Assembly: GCF_018499875.1 (NCBI RefSeq)
Contig: NZ_JAHBAY010000004.1
Coordinates: 372,001-436,000 of the forward strand
DNA: 64,000 nt
Origin: Kineosporia corallincola
GTDB lineage: Bacteria > Actinomycetota > Actinomycetes > Actinomycetales > Kineosporiaceae
Direction of reading: 5' to 3'
Positions 54,548-64,000 of this stretch are shown in pieces; the first letter of the stretch is position 1, and each line of letters opens with the position of its first letter. Below the pieces are notes generated by a model that was not told the DNA's origin, ran no database searches, and saw only the letters and a program-made list of their open reading frames with translations. The position numbers and the translations under genes are program-made.

Positions 54548-56707
54548 ATGACGACGACCTCGCCCGGCCTGCAAGCCACTCCGGGAGCCGAGCCGCCCGG
54601 CACGGCGCCGGAAAGCCACTCGAACTTCTCCGGACGGCAGCGTGGCCGTCGTCGGTTCTGGGTCTCGGCCGAGGGCGACCCGGCCTGGGCCCGCCCCGCC
54701 CTGCTGGTGCTGCTGATCGGCACCGCCTGCCTCTACCTGATCAACCTGAGCAACTCCGGCTACGCCAACGAGTACTACGCCGCGGCGGCCCAGGCCGGGT
54801 CGGAGAGCTGGAAGGCCCTGTTCTTCGGCTCGCTCGACGCCAGCAACTACATCACCGTCGACAAGCCCCCGGCCTCGCTCTGGCTGATGGGCCTGTCCGG
54901 CCAGATTTTCGGCTTCAGCAGCTTCAGCATGCTGCTGCCGCAGGCGATCGAGGGCATCCTGTCGGTCGCCTTCCTCTACGCGGCCGTGAAGCGCTGGTCG
55001 GGCCCGGCCGCCGGCCTGCTCGCCGGGGCGATCCTGGCGCTGACCCCGGCCGCCGTGCTGATCTTCCGCTTCAACAACCCCGACGCCCTGCTGGTACTGC
55101 TGCTCACCATCGCCACCTACTGCATGGTGCGGGCGATGGAGAAGGGCGCGACCAAGTGGGTGCTGCTGTGCGGCACCGCGATCGGCTTCGCCTTCCTGGC
55201 CAAGATGCTCCAGGGTTTCGTGATCGTGCCCGCCCTCGGCCTGGCCTACCTGGTCTGCGCGCCGGTCTCGTTCAAGCGCCGGTTCCTCCAGCTGCTCGGC
55301 GGCTTCGCGATGATGATCGTCTCGTGCGGCTGGTACATCGCGATCGTCTACGCCTGGCCGGCGGACTCCCGCCCGTACATCGGCGGCTCCGAGGGCAACT
55401 CGATCCTCAACCTGGTGTTCGGCTACAACGGCCTCGGCCGGGTGTTCGGCGGTGACGGCAATGCCGGGGGTGGCGGTGGCGGCGGCATGAGCGGCGGCCA
55501 GGCCGGCTCGTCGTTCGGCGGCCCGACCGGCCTGAACCGGCTGTTCAGCTCCGACATGGGTGACCACATCTCCTGGCTGCTGCCCGCCGCGCTGATCGCG
55601 CTGGTGGCCGGCCTGATCCTGACGGCGCGCCGTCCCCGCACCGACCGCACCCGGGCCGCGCTGATCATGTGGGGTGGCTGGCTGCTCATCACCGGCCTGC
55701 TGTTCAGCTTCATGGAAGGCACGATCCACCCGTACTACACGGTGGCCCTGGCCCCGGCGATCGCCGCCCTGATCGGCATCTCCGGCAAGGCGCTGTGGGA
55801 CGCCCGGGAGAGCTGGTTCGCCCGCATCGGCCTGGCGCTGATCGTGCTCGCCGCCGGTCTGTGGTCGTTCACGCTGCTGGCCCGCAACGACGACTGGCAC
55901 CCGGAGATCCGCTACATCCTGCTGCCCCTGACCGTGATCGCGGCACTGGTGCTGCTGGTCCCGATCCGGCTCGCGGCCCGCACGATCGCCGCCGCCATGG
56001 TGGTGGGTGTGCTCGCCGGTGGCACCGGCACGGTGGCCTACGCCCTGCCGACGGCCGCGACCGGCCACAGCGGCTCGATCCCCTCGGTCGGCCCGTCCGG
56101 CTCCGGCTCCGGGATGAGCATGGGCGGCGGTGGCGGCATGGGCGGCGGCAGCAGCTCCAGCGACAGCTCCGAGATCGACGCGCTGCTCCAGAGCGCCGGC
56201 ACCACCTGGGCCGCGGCCGCGAACAGCGCGAACTCCTCGGCCACGTACCAGCTCTCGAGCGGTGAGCCGATCATGGCGCTCGGCGGCTTCAGCGGTAGCG
56301 ACGACGCGATCACGCTGGCGGAGTTCAAGGAGCTCGTGGCCGACGGCCAGGTGCGCTACTACATCTCCGGCGGCATGGGCGGCGGCGGTGGCATGGGCCG
56401 CTCGTCCAGCTCGTCCAGCAGCACCGACTCCGGCACCGACTCGTCGCAGTCGCAGTCGCAGTCCTCGCAGGGCACCACGGAACTGCCGGAAGGCATGGAA
56501 CTGCCGGGCGGTTCGAGCGGTAGCTCCGACGACAGCTCGAGCAGCCAGGGTGGTCCCGGTGGCAACGGCGGTGGCAACGGCGGTGGCATGGGTGGCGGCA
56601 CCACCAGCGAGATCGCCGAATGGGTTGCGGAGAACTTCACCGCGACTACCGTAGGCAGCACGACGGTGTACGACCTCCAGTCGTCCACCACCACGTCGGC
56701 CTCGTAG
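54548..56707 (+). CDS. GT39-family membrane glycosyltransferase (YkcB/ArnT-like)
   Basis: 719 residues with about 11 membrane helices. The DKPPASLW motif and ANEYYAAAAQ near the first outside loop are typical of dolichyl/polyprenyl-phosphate sugar transferases of this group, which move a sugar from a lipid carrier onto an outside acceptor. Gly- and Ser-rich runs (about 300-320, 520-545 and 615-690) interrupt the C-terminal part. There is no clear ribosome site before ATG 54548, so the transcript may be leaderless. Confidence 0.88.
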   Translation: MTTTSPGLQATPGAEPPGTAPESHSNFSGRQRGRRRFWVSAEGDPAWARPALLVLLIGTACLYLINLSNSGYANEYYAAAAQAGSESWKALFFGSLDASNYITVDKPPASLWLMGLSGQIFGFSSFSMLLPQAIEGILSVAFLYAAVKRWSGPAAGLLAGAILALTPAAVLIFRFNNPDALLVLLLTIATYCMVRAMEKGATKWVLLCGTAIGFAFLAKMLQGFVIVPALGLAYLVCAPVSFKRRFLQLLGGFAMMIVSCGWYIAIVYAWPADSRPYIGGSEGNSILNLVFGYNGLGRVFGGDGNAGGGGGGGMSGGQAGSSFGGPTGLNRLFSSDMGDHISWLLPAALIALVAGLILTARRPRTDRTRAALIMWGGWLLITGLLFSFMEGTIHPYYTVALAPAIAALIGISGKALWDARESWFARIGLALIVLAAGLWSFTLLARNDDWHPEIRYILLPLTVIAALVLLVPIRLAARTIAAAMVVGVLAGGTGTVAYALPTAATGHSGSIPSVGPSGSGSGMSMGGGGGMGGGSSSSDSSEIDALLQSAGTTWAAAANSANSSATYQLSSGEPIMALGGFSGSDDAITLAEFKELVADGQVRYYISGGMGGGGGMGRSSSSSSSTDSGTDSSQSQSQSSQGTTELPEGMELPGGSSGSSDDSSSSQGGPGGNGGGNGGGMGGGTTSEIAEWVAENFTATTVGSTTVYDLQSSTTTSAS

Positions 56708-56741
56708 CTCGTCGACCGCGCCGGAAACCCGGCCACGATCT

Positions 56742-56786
56742 GGTGCGGTGGCACCGCGGACCCCCTCCCCGCGGTGCCACCGCACC
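56742..56786. terminator. 18-bp perfect hairpin after the GT39 gene
   Basis: Arms 56742-56759 and 56769-56786, 9-base loop, 34 bases after the stop. Only three T bases follow. Likely ends the GT39 transcript, common for high-GC genomes. Confidence 0.75.
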
Positions 56787-56829
56787 GCTTTGCCCAGCGG
56801 AACACATCGCGCGGGAGCGGGGTGCACGG

Positions 56830-57453
56830 GTGCAGACCCTCGATCTGGAGCCCGGCGGCGGGCCCGGCCCGGCCGATCCGCCGTCCTCACCCGTCCGCCT
56901 GCTCGCCTACTCGGTCGCCGTGGCGCTGGCGCTGGTGACGGGCAGCCTGGTGATGGGTGACGACACCGGAACCCGCCGCGGCGGAAGGGTTCCCAGGCCC
57001 GCCCCGGTGGCCCCGACCACTCCGGTGGATGTCGTGCCGGTGCGCCTGCGCGAGGTCTGCCCGGTCACCACCGACCACCGCGACTACCTCACGGTGTCGT
57101 TCCGGCTGGCCAACACCGACGACGCGACGCTGCACGTCACGGCGGTGACCGGGCCGCCGCTGGGCGGGCTGCGTCAGGACCGGCCCGCCACCGGCGGCGG
57201 AACCTGCGAGAAGCCGGGTCGCGGCCCGGCGCGGGCCCGGCTGGTCGCCGACGGCACCCGGCTCTGGACCGTGCGCTGGAAACTGCCCGACACCTGCCCC
57301 GAGTCGTCGCCGCTGCGGATCGGTGTGAGCTACCGGCGTCCCGGGGACGTCACCCCGGACTCCGGCCCGCTGGTGGTGCTGCCCGATCTGACCGGGATCG
57401 GTTTCGTCCAGTGCCCCAAGGTGGTCACCGCCTTCCCGGAGCAGAGCGGCTGA
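56830..57453 (+). CDS. Secreted or membrane-anchored protein of unknown function
   Basis: 207 residues. One N-terminal membrane segment (about 22-42, LLAYSVAVALALVTGSLVMG) and a beta-rich outside domain with Cys in VCPVTTDHRDY, GTCEKPG, DTCPESS and VQCPKV that may form disulfides. No family recognised. GTG 56830 is chosen because upstream codons are poor. Confidence 0.65.
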   Translation: MQTLDLEPGGGPGPADPPSSPVRLLAYSVAVALALVTGSLVMGDDTGTRRGGRVPRPAPVAPTTPVDVVPVRLREVCPVTTDHRDYLTVSFRLANTDDATLHVTAVTGPPLGGLRQDRPATGGGTCEKPGRGPARARLVADGTRLWTVRWKLPDTCPESSPLRIGVSYRRPGDVTPDSGPLVVLPDLTGIGFVQCPKVVTAFPEQSG

Positions 57454-57503
57454 AGGGGTGGCCTGGAGGTGCGCCGGGCCGGTGCCGGGCCGACACTCGG
57501 GCG

Positions 57504-58517
57504 ATGCCGATGATGGACGTCGAGGAGCCCCTGACCTGTCCGAAGCGGATGGAGTACGGGCCGTGCGGTGGGGTCCGCGCCGATCTGTCCTGCGAGATGG
57601 TGCCCCGGCCGTGCCCGTTCGCGACGTCCGGCGGGGTGGTGCGCTGGAGCGGCCCGGCGCCGTCCGGAGCGCCCGCCGCGCCGCCGCCGAAACCGCTGGT
57701 GCTGAGCGACTTCACGGTGCGGCCGTACGACGTGGACTCGGTGGCCGCGGTCGCCGCCGTGCTGCGCGGGACCTGTGACGGCGTGCTGGTGGGCGAGCAC
57801 CACAACCGTCCCGACCTGCCGCCCACCCTGATGACCCGACTGCTCGGGGACGCCGGGCTGCCCGGCTGGATCACGCTGACCTGCCGCGACCGCAACCGGG
57901 TGGTGCTGGAGCAGGAGCTGGCCGGGCTGGCCGTGGCCGGTGCCGCCGGGGTGCTGTGCGTGACCGGGGACGGCCGGGCGCACGGGATGCGTCCCGGCGT
58001 CACCCAGGTGTTCGACATCGACAGCACCCGGCTCGCCGCGCTCGCCGCGGACACCGGCCTGCGGGTGGCGGTGGCCGAGTCGCCCGACGCGCCGCCGGTC
58101 GCGCTGCGCCCCGCGCGGCTGTTCGAGAAGCAGCGGGCCGGGGCACAGGTCTGCCTGCTCAACCACGTGGGATCGGCGGAGCGGGTGGACCGGTTTCTGC
58201 GGGCCGCCCGGGCCTGCGGGGTGACGCTCCCGGTGATCGCGGGGGTGGCCGTGTACACCGACGAGCGCTCGGCCCAGGCCCTGAGCCTGCCCGGACTGGG
58301 CCTGGATCGGCTTGCGGTGCAACGTGTTCTGGCGTCGCCGGACCCGGTGGGGGCGGGTGTCGAGGCGGCCGTCGCCGAGGCCCGGGCGCTGCTGGCGGTG
58401 GACGGCGTGGTGGGGGTGAACCTGTCCGGGCTGGCGTCCGGACGTGGCGAGGTGGCCGGGGCCGAGGTCAAAGCCGTGGTGGGGGAACGAGTTCGGGAGA
58501 TACTCGATGAGCGTTGA
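57504..58517 (+). CDS. Fusion of a MetV-like zinc domain and a MetF-like (MTHFR) barrel
   Basis: 337 residues. The first 40 carry C12, C21, C30 and C37 in TCPKRMEYGPCGGVRADLSC, the pattern of the MTHFR C-terminal (MetV) domain, here placed at the N-terminus. The rest matches a methylenetetrahydrofolate-reductase barrel (ITLTCRDRNRVVLEQELAGL, GVLCVTGDG), but the usual catalytic EFxPP start is replaced by LSDFTVRP. It may be a variant reductase or a methyl-transfer protein. It overlaps the next methyltransferase by 11 bases. Confidence 0.82.
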   Translation: MPMMDVEEPLTCPKRMEYGPCGGVRADLSCEMVPRPCPFATSGGVVRWSGPAPSGAPAAPPPKPLVLSDFTVRPYDVDSVAAVAAVLRGTCDGVLVGEHHNRPDLPPTLMTRLLGDAGLPGWITLTCRDRNRVVLEQELAGLAVAGAAGVLCVTGDGRAHGMRPGVTQVFDIDSTRLAALAADTGLRVAVAESPDAPPVALRPARLFEKQRAGAQVCLLNHVGSAERVDRFLRAARACGVTLPVIAGVAVYTDERSAQALSLPGLGLDRLAVQRVLASPDPVGAGVEAAVAEARALLAVDGVVGVNLSGLASGRGEVAGAEVKAVVGERVREILDER

Positions 58518-59268
58518 GGAGATGGAGGCGGAGTTCGGGGTGCTGGCCGCCTGGACCGCCGACGCGGTGCGCCGGCTGGGGCCGGAGTACGCGATTGCCG
58601 CGGCCTGCAAGGGAAGTGCCAGTCCGGGCGCGCTCGGGTGGCTGGCTTCGGTCTGCGGCCTGCGGGAGGGTTCACTGCTGGTGGACGTCGGTGGCGGCAT
58701 GGGAGGGCCGGTGGCGTTCGCCCGGCGGAGGTTCGGGGTGCGGCCGGTGGTGCTGGAGCCGATGGGCGCGGCCTGCCGTGCGGCCCGGGATCTTTTCGCC
58801 GTCCCTGCTTGGAGATCCGACGGGCAACGGCTGCCGCTGGCCGACGGATCTGTGGACGCCGTGTGGTGCCTGGGGGTTCTGTGCACCACGCCGGACCGGC
58901 ACGACCTGCTCGCGGAGATCGTCCGGGTGATGAAACCCGGTGCGCGGCTGGGGCTTCTGGTGTTCACGGCGGACGAGCCCCGGCCACCCGGCGCGCCGGA
59001 GGGCAACGTTTTCCCTGCTGCCGCGGAGCTTCCGGGGATGCTGGCCGAGCACGGTCTGACGATCGTGGGCACGGTCGGCTGGGAAGACGTGCACGACCAG
59101 GAGGAGGACGAGTGGCGGCGGCTGGCCGGGGAGGTGCAGACGCTGGTGGACCGGCTGCACGACGGGGACCCTCGGCTGGACGAGGTGCACGAGCAGGAGC
59201 GCCGGATCGGGCGGCTGATCCGCGACGGCGTGGTGCGGGCGATGCTGATCGGTGCCGTGCTGGGCTGA
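58507..59268 (+). CDS. Class I SAM-dependent methyltransferase
   Basis: 253 residues. [15 protein letters not shown] (57-71) is the SAM-binding loop and [12 protein letters not shown] a later strand of the fold. The ATG 58507 start lies inside the upstream gene's end, so the two are coupled. Acceptor unknown; linking it to one-carbon chemistry with the MTHFR-like protein is inference. Confidence 0.85.
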   Translation: MSVEEMEAEFGVLAAWTADAVRRLGPEYAIAAACKGSASPGALGWLASVCGLREGSLLVDVGGGMGGPVAFARRRFGVRPVVLEPMGAACRAARDLFAVPAWRSDGQRLPLADGSVDAVWCLGVLCTTPDRHDLLAEIVRVMKPGARLGLLVFTADEPRPPGAPEGNVFPAAAELPGMLAEHGLTIVGTVGWEDVHDQEEDEWRRLAGEVQTLVDRLHDGDPRLDEVHEQERRIGRLIRDGVVRAMLIGAVLG

Positions 59269-59285
59269 AAAGCCCGGCACGGCAC
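59252..59285. terminator. Hairpin overlapping the methyltransferase stop
   Basis: Arms 59252-59266 and 59271-59285 pair over 15 bp with one T-G pair and a GAAA loop; the TGA stop lies at the arm/loop junction. It sits between convergent genes and may terminate both. Confidence 0.75.
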
Positions 59286-59300
59286 CGCTGGTTCGGCTGG

Positions 59301-60287
59301 TCAGGCGGTCTGGCCCATCACCTCGCCGGTGAGCTCGACCGAGCGCAGCCGGCCCTCGGTGCTGGTGTGGGCGAAGGCGACGATCAGCTCGTCGGCGTCG
59401 GCCTGCTTCTGGAACTGCTCCAGGTAGTCCTTCACCTCGCCGGGCGTGCCCGCGGCGGTGTACCTCGTCATCTCCTCCAGCTGCACGGCCTCGCCGGAGT
59501 CGACGATCTGCGCGGCCTCGGCCTCGGTGATCGTGCGGCCGCGGCCGTAGAGCAGGCCGACCCGCTGGATCTTGACCCGGCGCAGCTCGGCCTGCGCCTC
59601 CTCGGTGGTGTCGGTGGCGATCACGTTCAGCGCGGCGATCACGTGCGGGTGGTCGAGCTGGGCCGACGGCTTGAAGTCGCGGCGGTAGATCGCGACCGCG
59701 TCGTGCAGGGCGGCCGGGGCGAAGTGCGAGGCGAACGCGTAGGGCAGGCCCAGGGCGGCGGCCAGCTGGGCGCCGAACAGCGACGAGCCGAGGATGTAGA
59801 GCGGCACGTGGGTGCCCTTGCCCGGGATCGCCTGCACGCCGCGCACCTTGGACTCGCCGGCCAGGAAGCCCTGGAGCTCGACCACGTCCTGCGGGAAGTT
59901 CTCGGCGGTGGCCGGGTCGCGGCGCAGCGCGTAGGTGGTGGCCTGGTCGGAGCCGGGCGCGCGGCCCAGGCCCAGCTCGATGCGGCCGGGGTGGATCGAG
60001 GCCAGGGTGCCGAACTGCTCGGCGATCACCAGGGGCGAGTGGTTGGGCAGCATGATGCCGCCGGAGCCCAGCTTGATGGTGGAGGTGTTCGCGGCGATGT
60101 GGGCGATCAGCACGCTGGTGGCCGAGGACGCGATGGCGGCCATGTTGTGGTGCTCGGCGTACCAGACCCGCTCGTACCCGGTGCGCTCCGCGGTCTGGGC
60201 CAGGGCGACGCTGGCCGCGATCGCCTCGCCGGGGGTCTGGCCCTTCGACACGGGTGCCAGGTCGAGGATCGACAGGGGTGTGGCCAC
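59301..60287 (-). CDS. LLM-class flavin-dependent oxidoreductase (luciferase-like)
   Basis: 328 residues. Start [20 protein letters not shown], then [20 protein letters not shown] and [20 protein letters not shown] are diagnostic of this flavin-binding barrel family. Substrate unknown; members oxidise alkanes, aldehydes or coenzymes. GTG 60287 has AAGG upstream. Convergent with the methyltransferase. Confidence 0.92.
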   Translation of the reverse strand: MATPLSILDLAPVSKGQTPGEAIAASVALAQTAERTGYERVWYAEHHNMAAIASSATSVLIAHIAANTSTIKLGSGGIMLPNHSPLVIAEQFGTLASIHPGRIELGLGRAPGSDQATTYALRRDPATAENFPQDVVELQGFLAGESKVRGVQAIPGKGTHVPLYILGSSLFGAQLAAALGLPYAFASHFAPAALHDAVAIYRRDFKPSAQLDHPHVIAALNVIATDTTEEAQAELRRVKIQRVGLLYGRGRTITEAEAAQIVDSGEAVQLEEMTRYTAAGTPGEVKDYLEQFQKQADADELIVAFAHTSTEGRLRSVELTGEVMGQTA

Positions 60288-60494
60288 GATTGCTGCCCTT
60301 CATCTGGGATACGCCTTCCCCGGTGCCAACCGGCGGCGGCGGGACAGTAGTCCCGATTTCCGGATGGTGTTTGATGAGGATCGACCATCCGGTGCGAGCG
60401 GTTCCTGGAACCGGAGCAGCCGGCCGCGGAGATCGGCGGTGAGGTGCTGCTGGCCGGTACCTGGTTCGTGGCGGCCCGGGCCACGGCCTGACCG

Positions 60495-62081
60495 TCAGGG
60501 GAACAGCGGGGCCCCGGCGTCGGCGTCCAGGTGATCCCGGCGGTCACGACGGTCGCCCCGGTCGCCCCGGTCACGGCGCTCGCGGCGCGTGGGTGGGGCC
60601 GCCGGCGGAGCCGCCATCGGTGCGCGCAGGTCCACCTCGGCGGAGACCAGCGCATCGGCCAGGTCGTCGACCGCGTCCGGGTGCGCCACCGCCTCGTGGA
60701 TCACGTCGTCGAAGGGCCAGGGGTAGAACCGGTCGTCCGGGGCCAGGAACTCGATCCGGAACGGCCCGCCGGGACCGAAATCGGGGACGGCGCGCACCCT
60801 CCGGTCCTCGGCCAGGACGGCGACGACCGAGGCGGTGACCAGCTCGGCGAGGGCCTCGTCGGGGTCGTGCGGCTCCAGCAGGCGGTGCCCGCGCCCGCTG
60901 GCCACGATCCGCAGCAGGCCGTCGAGCGTGGCCGGAACGTCGGGGTCGAGGGCCTGCTCGAGGGCCTGGGCCAGGTGCCCGGCGCGGCTGCGCGAGGTGT
61001 CTTCCAGCCGGGCGGTGAGCACCGTGGCCCAGTCCGCCGCCCGGCCGGGCGGGCCGGGGGCGATCTCGGTGCTCTCCGCCTCGGCCAGCAGCTGCTCCGG
61101 CTGTTGCAGCCACGACCAGGCCGGGGCGTTGGGCTGCTCCAGGGGCGGGGCCAGGCGGGGGTCCGGGCCGGGCATCCGGTCCAGCCGGGCGATCCGTTCC
61201 TCGTCCGGGCGGTGCGCGTCGTACGGCTGCGTGCCGTTGCGGGCCGGGCGGCGCCGGGTCTCCTCGTGCAGCAGCTCGTGCGAGGCGTCCATCACCTCGT
61301 CCAGCGCGTCGGCCAGGCTGGCCCGCGGGCCGTGCGGGGTGATCGCCGGGGCGAAGTCGCCGAGCACCCGGTCCCAGGCCAGGGCCACGTAGCGGGTGCG
61401 TTCCAGGGCGTCGATCGCGGCGTCCGGCCCGGCCAGGCGGGCGGCCCAGACGTCGGCCGCGTGCTCGTGAGCGGCCCGCACCGGTGCCGAGACCTGGCTG
61501 TACAGGCGCAGATACAGCGACATCAGGCGGTGACCGAGGCCGGGCGGCAGGGTGGACACGGTAGTGCGCAGGCGGCTGTGGGTGCGCCAGGCCGGCGCGG
61601 TGGGCCCGGGCGCGAAGTGCGCCACCTCGTGAGTGATCACGGCGCGCAGCTCGGCCCGGGTCAGGCCGACCAGCAGCGGCAGCCCGATCATCAGGGTGCG
61701 CTCGTCGCCGCCCTCGGTGATCGCGGCCCGGGCCTCGCCGCCGATCACCAGCGCGTCGGGCGGTTCCGCGCCGGTCAGCTCGGCCAGCTCCTCGATCTCG
61801 TCCCACAGATCGGGTTCGTCCTCCGGCGTCACCTCCGGGCCGGTCGGCCCGGGCGGCGTGGGAAGCCCTCGCAGCCGCAGCAGTTCCCGGCCCAGCACCG
61901 CGGCCACCGCCAGGAGCGGCAGCGCCGGCAGCGCGGCCTTCAGCTCCAGGTCACGCAGGTTCAGCAGCGTGATCAGGCCGAGCGCCGCGCACGTGCTGAG
62001 GAACAGCAGTCCCGCCAGCGGGAACGCGACCAGCAGGGCCGTGCTCGCCCACACGCGCAGCCGTGAACCCCAGACGCCCAC
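60495..62081 (-). CDS. M48-family metalloprotease, membrane anchored
   Basis: 528 residues. Two N-terminal TMs ([20 protein letters not shown] and [18 protein letters not shown]) precede the zinc helix ITHEVAHFA (H151, E152, H155); an Asp/Glu-rich helix further on ([16 protein letters not shown]) may hold the third ligand. The last about 40 residues are [15 protein letters not shown]-like and positively charged. A membrane quality-control protease role is likely. No other protease genes nearby. ATG 62081 is the natural start. Confidence 0.88.
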   Translation of the reverse strand: MGVWGSRLRVWASTALLVAFPLAGLLFLSTCAALGLITLLNLRDLELKAALPALPLLAVAAVLGRELLRLRGLPTPPGPTGPEVTPEDEPDLWDEIEELAELTGAEPPDALVIGGEARAAITEGGDERTLMIGLPLLVGLTRAELRAVITHEVAHFAPGPTAPAWRTHSRLRTTVSTLPPGLGHRLMSLYLRLYSQVSAPVRAAHEHAADVWAARLAGPDAAIDALERTRYVALAWDRVLGDFAPAITPHGPRASLADALDEVMDASHELLHEETRRRPARNGTQPYDAHRPDEERIARLDRMPGPDPRLAPPLEQPNAPAWSWLQQPEQLLAEAESTEIAPGPPGRAADWATVLTARLEDTSRSRAGHLAQALEQALDPDVPATLDGLLRIVASGRGHRLLEPHDPDEALAELVTASVVAVLAEDRRVRAVPDFGPGGPFRIEFLAPDDRFYPWPFDDVIHEAVAHPDAVDDLADALVSAEVDLRAPMAAPPAAPPTRRERRDRGDRGDRRDRRDHLDADAGAPLFP

Positions 62082-62209
62082 GCGGGTGCCCCCATCCGAT
62101 CCGCGTCCGCATCCTTGCGAGCGGATCGCGGGGAGACTTTAGGGGGTTTGAGTCAATCTTGTGACCTCAGGGGTCCCGTGGAGAGCTGTGACAGTTGTGA
62201 CAGAAACCT

Positions 62210-64000
62210 CTAGCCACGGAGGGGAACTCCGCCGAGAGCCGCGGTCAGGTCCTCCGCCCGCACCGGTTTGGCCAGGTAGCCGTCCATGCCGGCCTCGGCG
62301 CAGGCGTCCCGGTCCTCCTTGGTCACGCTCGCCGTCATCGCGATGATGTGCGGCTGCCGTTCGGCCGGGATCCGGGTACGGATGGTGCGGGTGGCCTCCA
62401 GCCCGTCCATCACCGGCATGTGCATGTCCATCAGCACCACGTCGTAGTCGAAGCGTTCCACCGCCTCCACCGCCTCGGCGCCGTTGGCCGCCACCTCCAC
62501 CGTGTGGCCGAGCTTGGCCAGCATGAGTTTGCCGACCTTCTGGTTGATCTCGTTGTCCTCCACCAGCAGGATCAGCAGCTTGGCCTGAGCTGTCAGGTCG
62601 CGGTCGCGGGGGGCGACCCGTCCCGGGGCCACGGGGTCGGCGGGGGAGGCCGGTTGCGGGAGACCCGCGACGGTTCCGGCCGGGGGTGTGCCGGTGTCCG
62701 CGGTGCTGGGCTCCGCCGGTGCCTCCGGGGCCAGCACCTGCCCCAGCACCTCGGCCAGCGCCGCGCTGCGGATCGGCTTGGTCAGCACCGAGGCGAACAC
62801 CTTCTCCTGGCTGCGGTCGCGCCGGCCGATGCTCGACAGCAGCACCAGGGGCAGCTGCCGGCCGCCGGGCAGCTGGCGCAGTGCCAGGGCGAGCTGCACG
62901 CCGTCCATCACCGGCATCGCGTAGTCCAGGATCGCCAGGTCGAACTGCACCCCGCTGCCGATCAGGGCCAGCGCCGCCAGCGGCGAGGCGCTGTCCTGGC
63001 AGGCCATCCCGTACCCCTCCAGCTGGAGCCGGAGGATGTGCCGGTTGGTGTCGTTGTCGTCCACGATCAGCACGTGCCGTCCGGCCACCACGGCCGGGGG
63101 ACGTTTGCGCAGGGTCTGCGGTCCGTCGAACACTCCCAGCGTGGCCGTGAAGGTGAACTTCGACCCCACGCCGACCTCGCTGGTCACGGTCAGGCTGCCG
63201 CCCATCGCCTCGACGATCGCCTTGCTGATCGCCAGGCCCAGGCCGGTGCCGCCGTAGAGCCGGGTGGTGGACGCGTCGACCTGGCTGAACGACTTGAACA
63301 GCCGGCCCATGTTCTCCCGGGAGATCCCGATGCCGGTGTCGGCCACGGTGAAACGCAGCCGCAGCTGCTCACCCGGCCACCCGGCGTCCTCGGTCTCCAC
63401 CCGCAGCAGCACGTCACCCTCCTGGGTGAACTTGATCGCGTTGCTGATCAGGTTCGTCAGCACCTGCCGCAGCCGGGTGACGTCACCGACCACCACCCCC
63501 GGGCAGTCGTCGTCGACGTGCGACACCAGGTCGATGTTCTTCACCGACCCGGCGAACTGGGCCATCGCCCCCTCCACGCACTCGCGCAGCTCGAACGGGT
63601 GCGCCTCCAGCTCCAGGTCGCCCGCCTCGATCTTGGAGAAGTCCAGGATGTCGTTGATGATCGCCAGTAGCTGGTCGCCGCTGCTGCGCACGGTGTGCAG
63701 CAGCTCGCGCTGCTCGTCGTTCACCGGGGTCTCCAGCAGCAGACCGGTCATTCCGATCACGGCGTTCATCGGTGTGCGGATCTCGTGACTCATCGTGGCC
63801 AGGAACGCCGACTTCGCCTTGGTCGCCGCCACCGCGGTGTCCCGGGCGACCGTCATCTCCACCATCGCCGCGGCCTTCTCCGCCTCGGCCCGGCGCCGTT
63901 CGGTCACGTCCAGGGCCACCGTGCACACGGCGTTGATCTCGCCGGACTCGTCCTGGAGCGGCACCCGCACGGTCTCGAAGTAGTGCCGGCCGTCGGCCAG
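62210..64000 (-). CDS. Hybrid sensor histidine kinase with two receiver domains (partial)
   Basis: The frame stays open to the right edge, so the start lies outside. In order on the protein: the end of a PAS/PAC segment (DGRHYFETVRVPLQD), a HisKA helix (FLATMSHEIRTPMNAVIGM), a HATPase domain (GVVVGDVTRLRQVLTNLISN, GIGISRENMG, GGTGLGLAISKAIV), a first receiver (LIVDDNDTNRHIL, LAILDYAMPVMDG) and a second receiver (LLVEDNEINQKVGKLM, VVLMDMHMPVMDG). A phosphorelay within one protein is likely. No HPt or response-regulator gene is seen beside it. Confidence 0.93.
   Translation of the reverse strand: MADGRHYFETVRVPLQDESGEINAVCTVALDVTERRRAEAEKAAAMVEMTVARDTAVAATKAKSAFLATMSHEIRTPMNAVIGMTGLLLETPVNDEQRELLHTVRSSGDQLLAIINDILDFSKIEAGDLELEAHPFELRECVEGAMAQFAGSVKNIDLVSHVDDDCPGVVVGDVTRLRQVLTNLISNAIKFTQEGDVLLRVETEDAGWPGEQLRLRFTVADTGIGISRENMGRLFKSFSQVDASTTRLYGGTGLGLAISKAIVEAMGGSLTVTSEVGVGSKFTFTATLGVFDGPQTLRKRPPAVVAGRHVLIVDDNDTNRHILRLQLEGYGMACQDSASPLAALALIGSGVQFDLAILDYAMPVMDGVQLALALRQLPGGRQLPLVLLSSIGRRDRSQEKVFASVLTKPIRSAALAEVLGQVLAPEAPAEPSTADTGTPPAGTVAGLPQPASPADPVAPGRVAPRDRDLTAQAKLLILLVEDNEINQKVGKLMLAKLGHTVEVAANGAEAVEAVERFDYDVVLMDMHMPVMDGLEATRTIRTRIPAERQPHIIAMTASVTKEDRDACAEAGMDGYLAKPVRAEDLTAALGGVPLRG

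Noticed and set aside
57330-59285. Long antisense frame across the MTHFR-like and methyltransferase genes
   Set aside because: High-GC shadow; low-complexity Arg/Pro/Ser content and no motif.
60340-60491. Short frame ending [20 protein letters not shown] and about 11 more residues
   Set aside because: Looks protein-like, but has no start codon in frame; would need a frameshift from an upstream ATG at about 60374. Too short to support.

Overview
The window is high-GC, gene-dense DNA typical of an actinomycete. GTG starts are common, many genes overlap at ATGA, GTGA or TGATG junctions, and the families are actinobacterial: a mycothiol-type DinB-fold protein, DUF3349, DUF397 with a WhiJ-like XRE regulator, and an actinobacterial formate dehydrogenase operon. 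The exact genus cannot be read from the sequence. I saw no rRNA, tRNA, CRISPR array, insertion sequence or phage genes.

Left part (0-17.8 kb): a GT9 glycosyltransferase and a UDP-xylose-synthase-like SDR converge at the edge. They are followed by a lone cytochrome oxidase subunit I, a small membrane protein with a YetF-like protein, a mannonate dehydratase-type enolase, phoU, and a four-gene formate dehydrogenase operon (catalytic, Fe-S, NrfD-like anchor, extra membrane protein). A cardiolipin synthase and a membrane diguanylate cyclase come next. Two overlapping minus-strand genes of unknown function follow, one with a zinc-protease-like HExxxH motif.

Middle (18-33.3 kb): a YjbR-type protein; a WhiJ-like XRE/DUF397 pair with small CxxC proteins opposite it; a sparsely coding stretch at 20.5-21.6 kb with nested inverted repeats; a MftG-like GMC oxidoreductase with an MFS exporter; a four-TM protein with an internal duplication; and two tandem, very similar phosphate transporter cassettes (small two-TM protein plus PiT), the first followed by DUF3349. 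A lone DhaL and a second MFS protein close this part.

Envelope region (33.3-57.5 kb): a minus-strand exopolysaccharide operon (polyprenyl glycosylphosphotransferase, WcaI-like glycosyltransferase, LbH acetyltransferase) is divergent from a two-TM protein of unknown family. The same pair, a glycosylphosphotransferase divergent from a paralogue of that two-TM protein, occurs again at 51-54.5 kb beside an FHA-HTH protein and a GT39 transferase. Between the two lie an MFS/ROK divergent pair, a VOC protein, a threonine-dehydratase gene interrupted by one in-frame TGA, a GGDEF-EAL protein, and an operon encoding a 1035-residue membrane-anchored protein built around four different in-frame 15-bp tandem repeat arrays.

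Right edge (57.5-64 kb): a MetV-MetF-like fusion overlapping a methyltransferase, an LLM flavin oxidoreductase, an M48 protease, and the C-terminal part of a hybrid histidine kinase that runs off the window. The least explained items are the duplicated glycosylphosphotransferase/two-TM module, the repeat protein, the HExxxH pair and the interrupted dehydratase.
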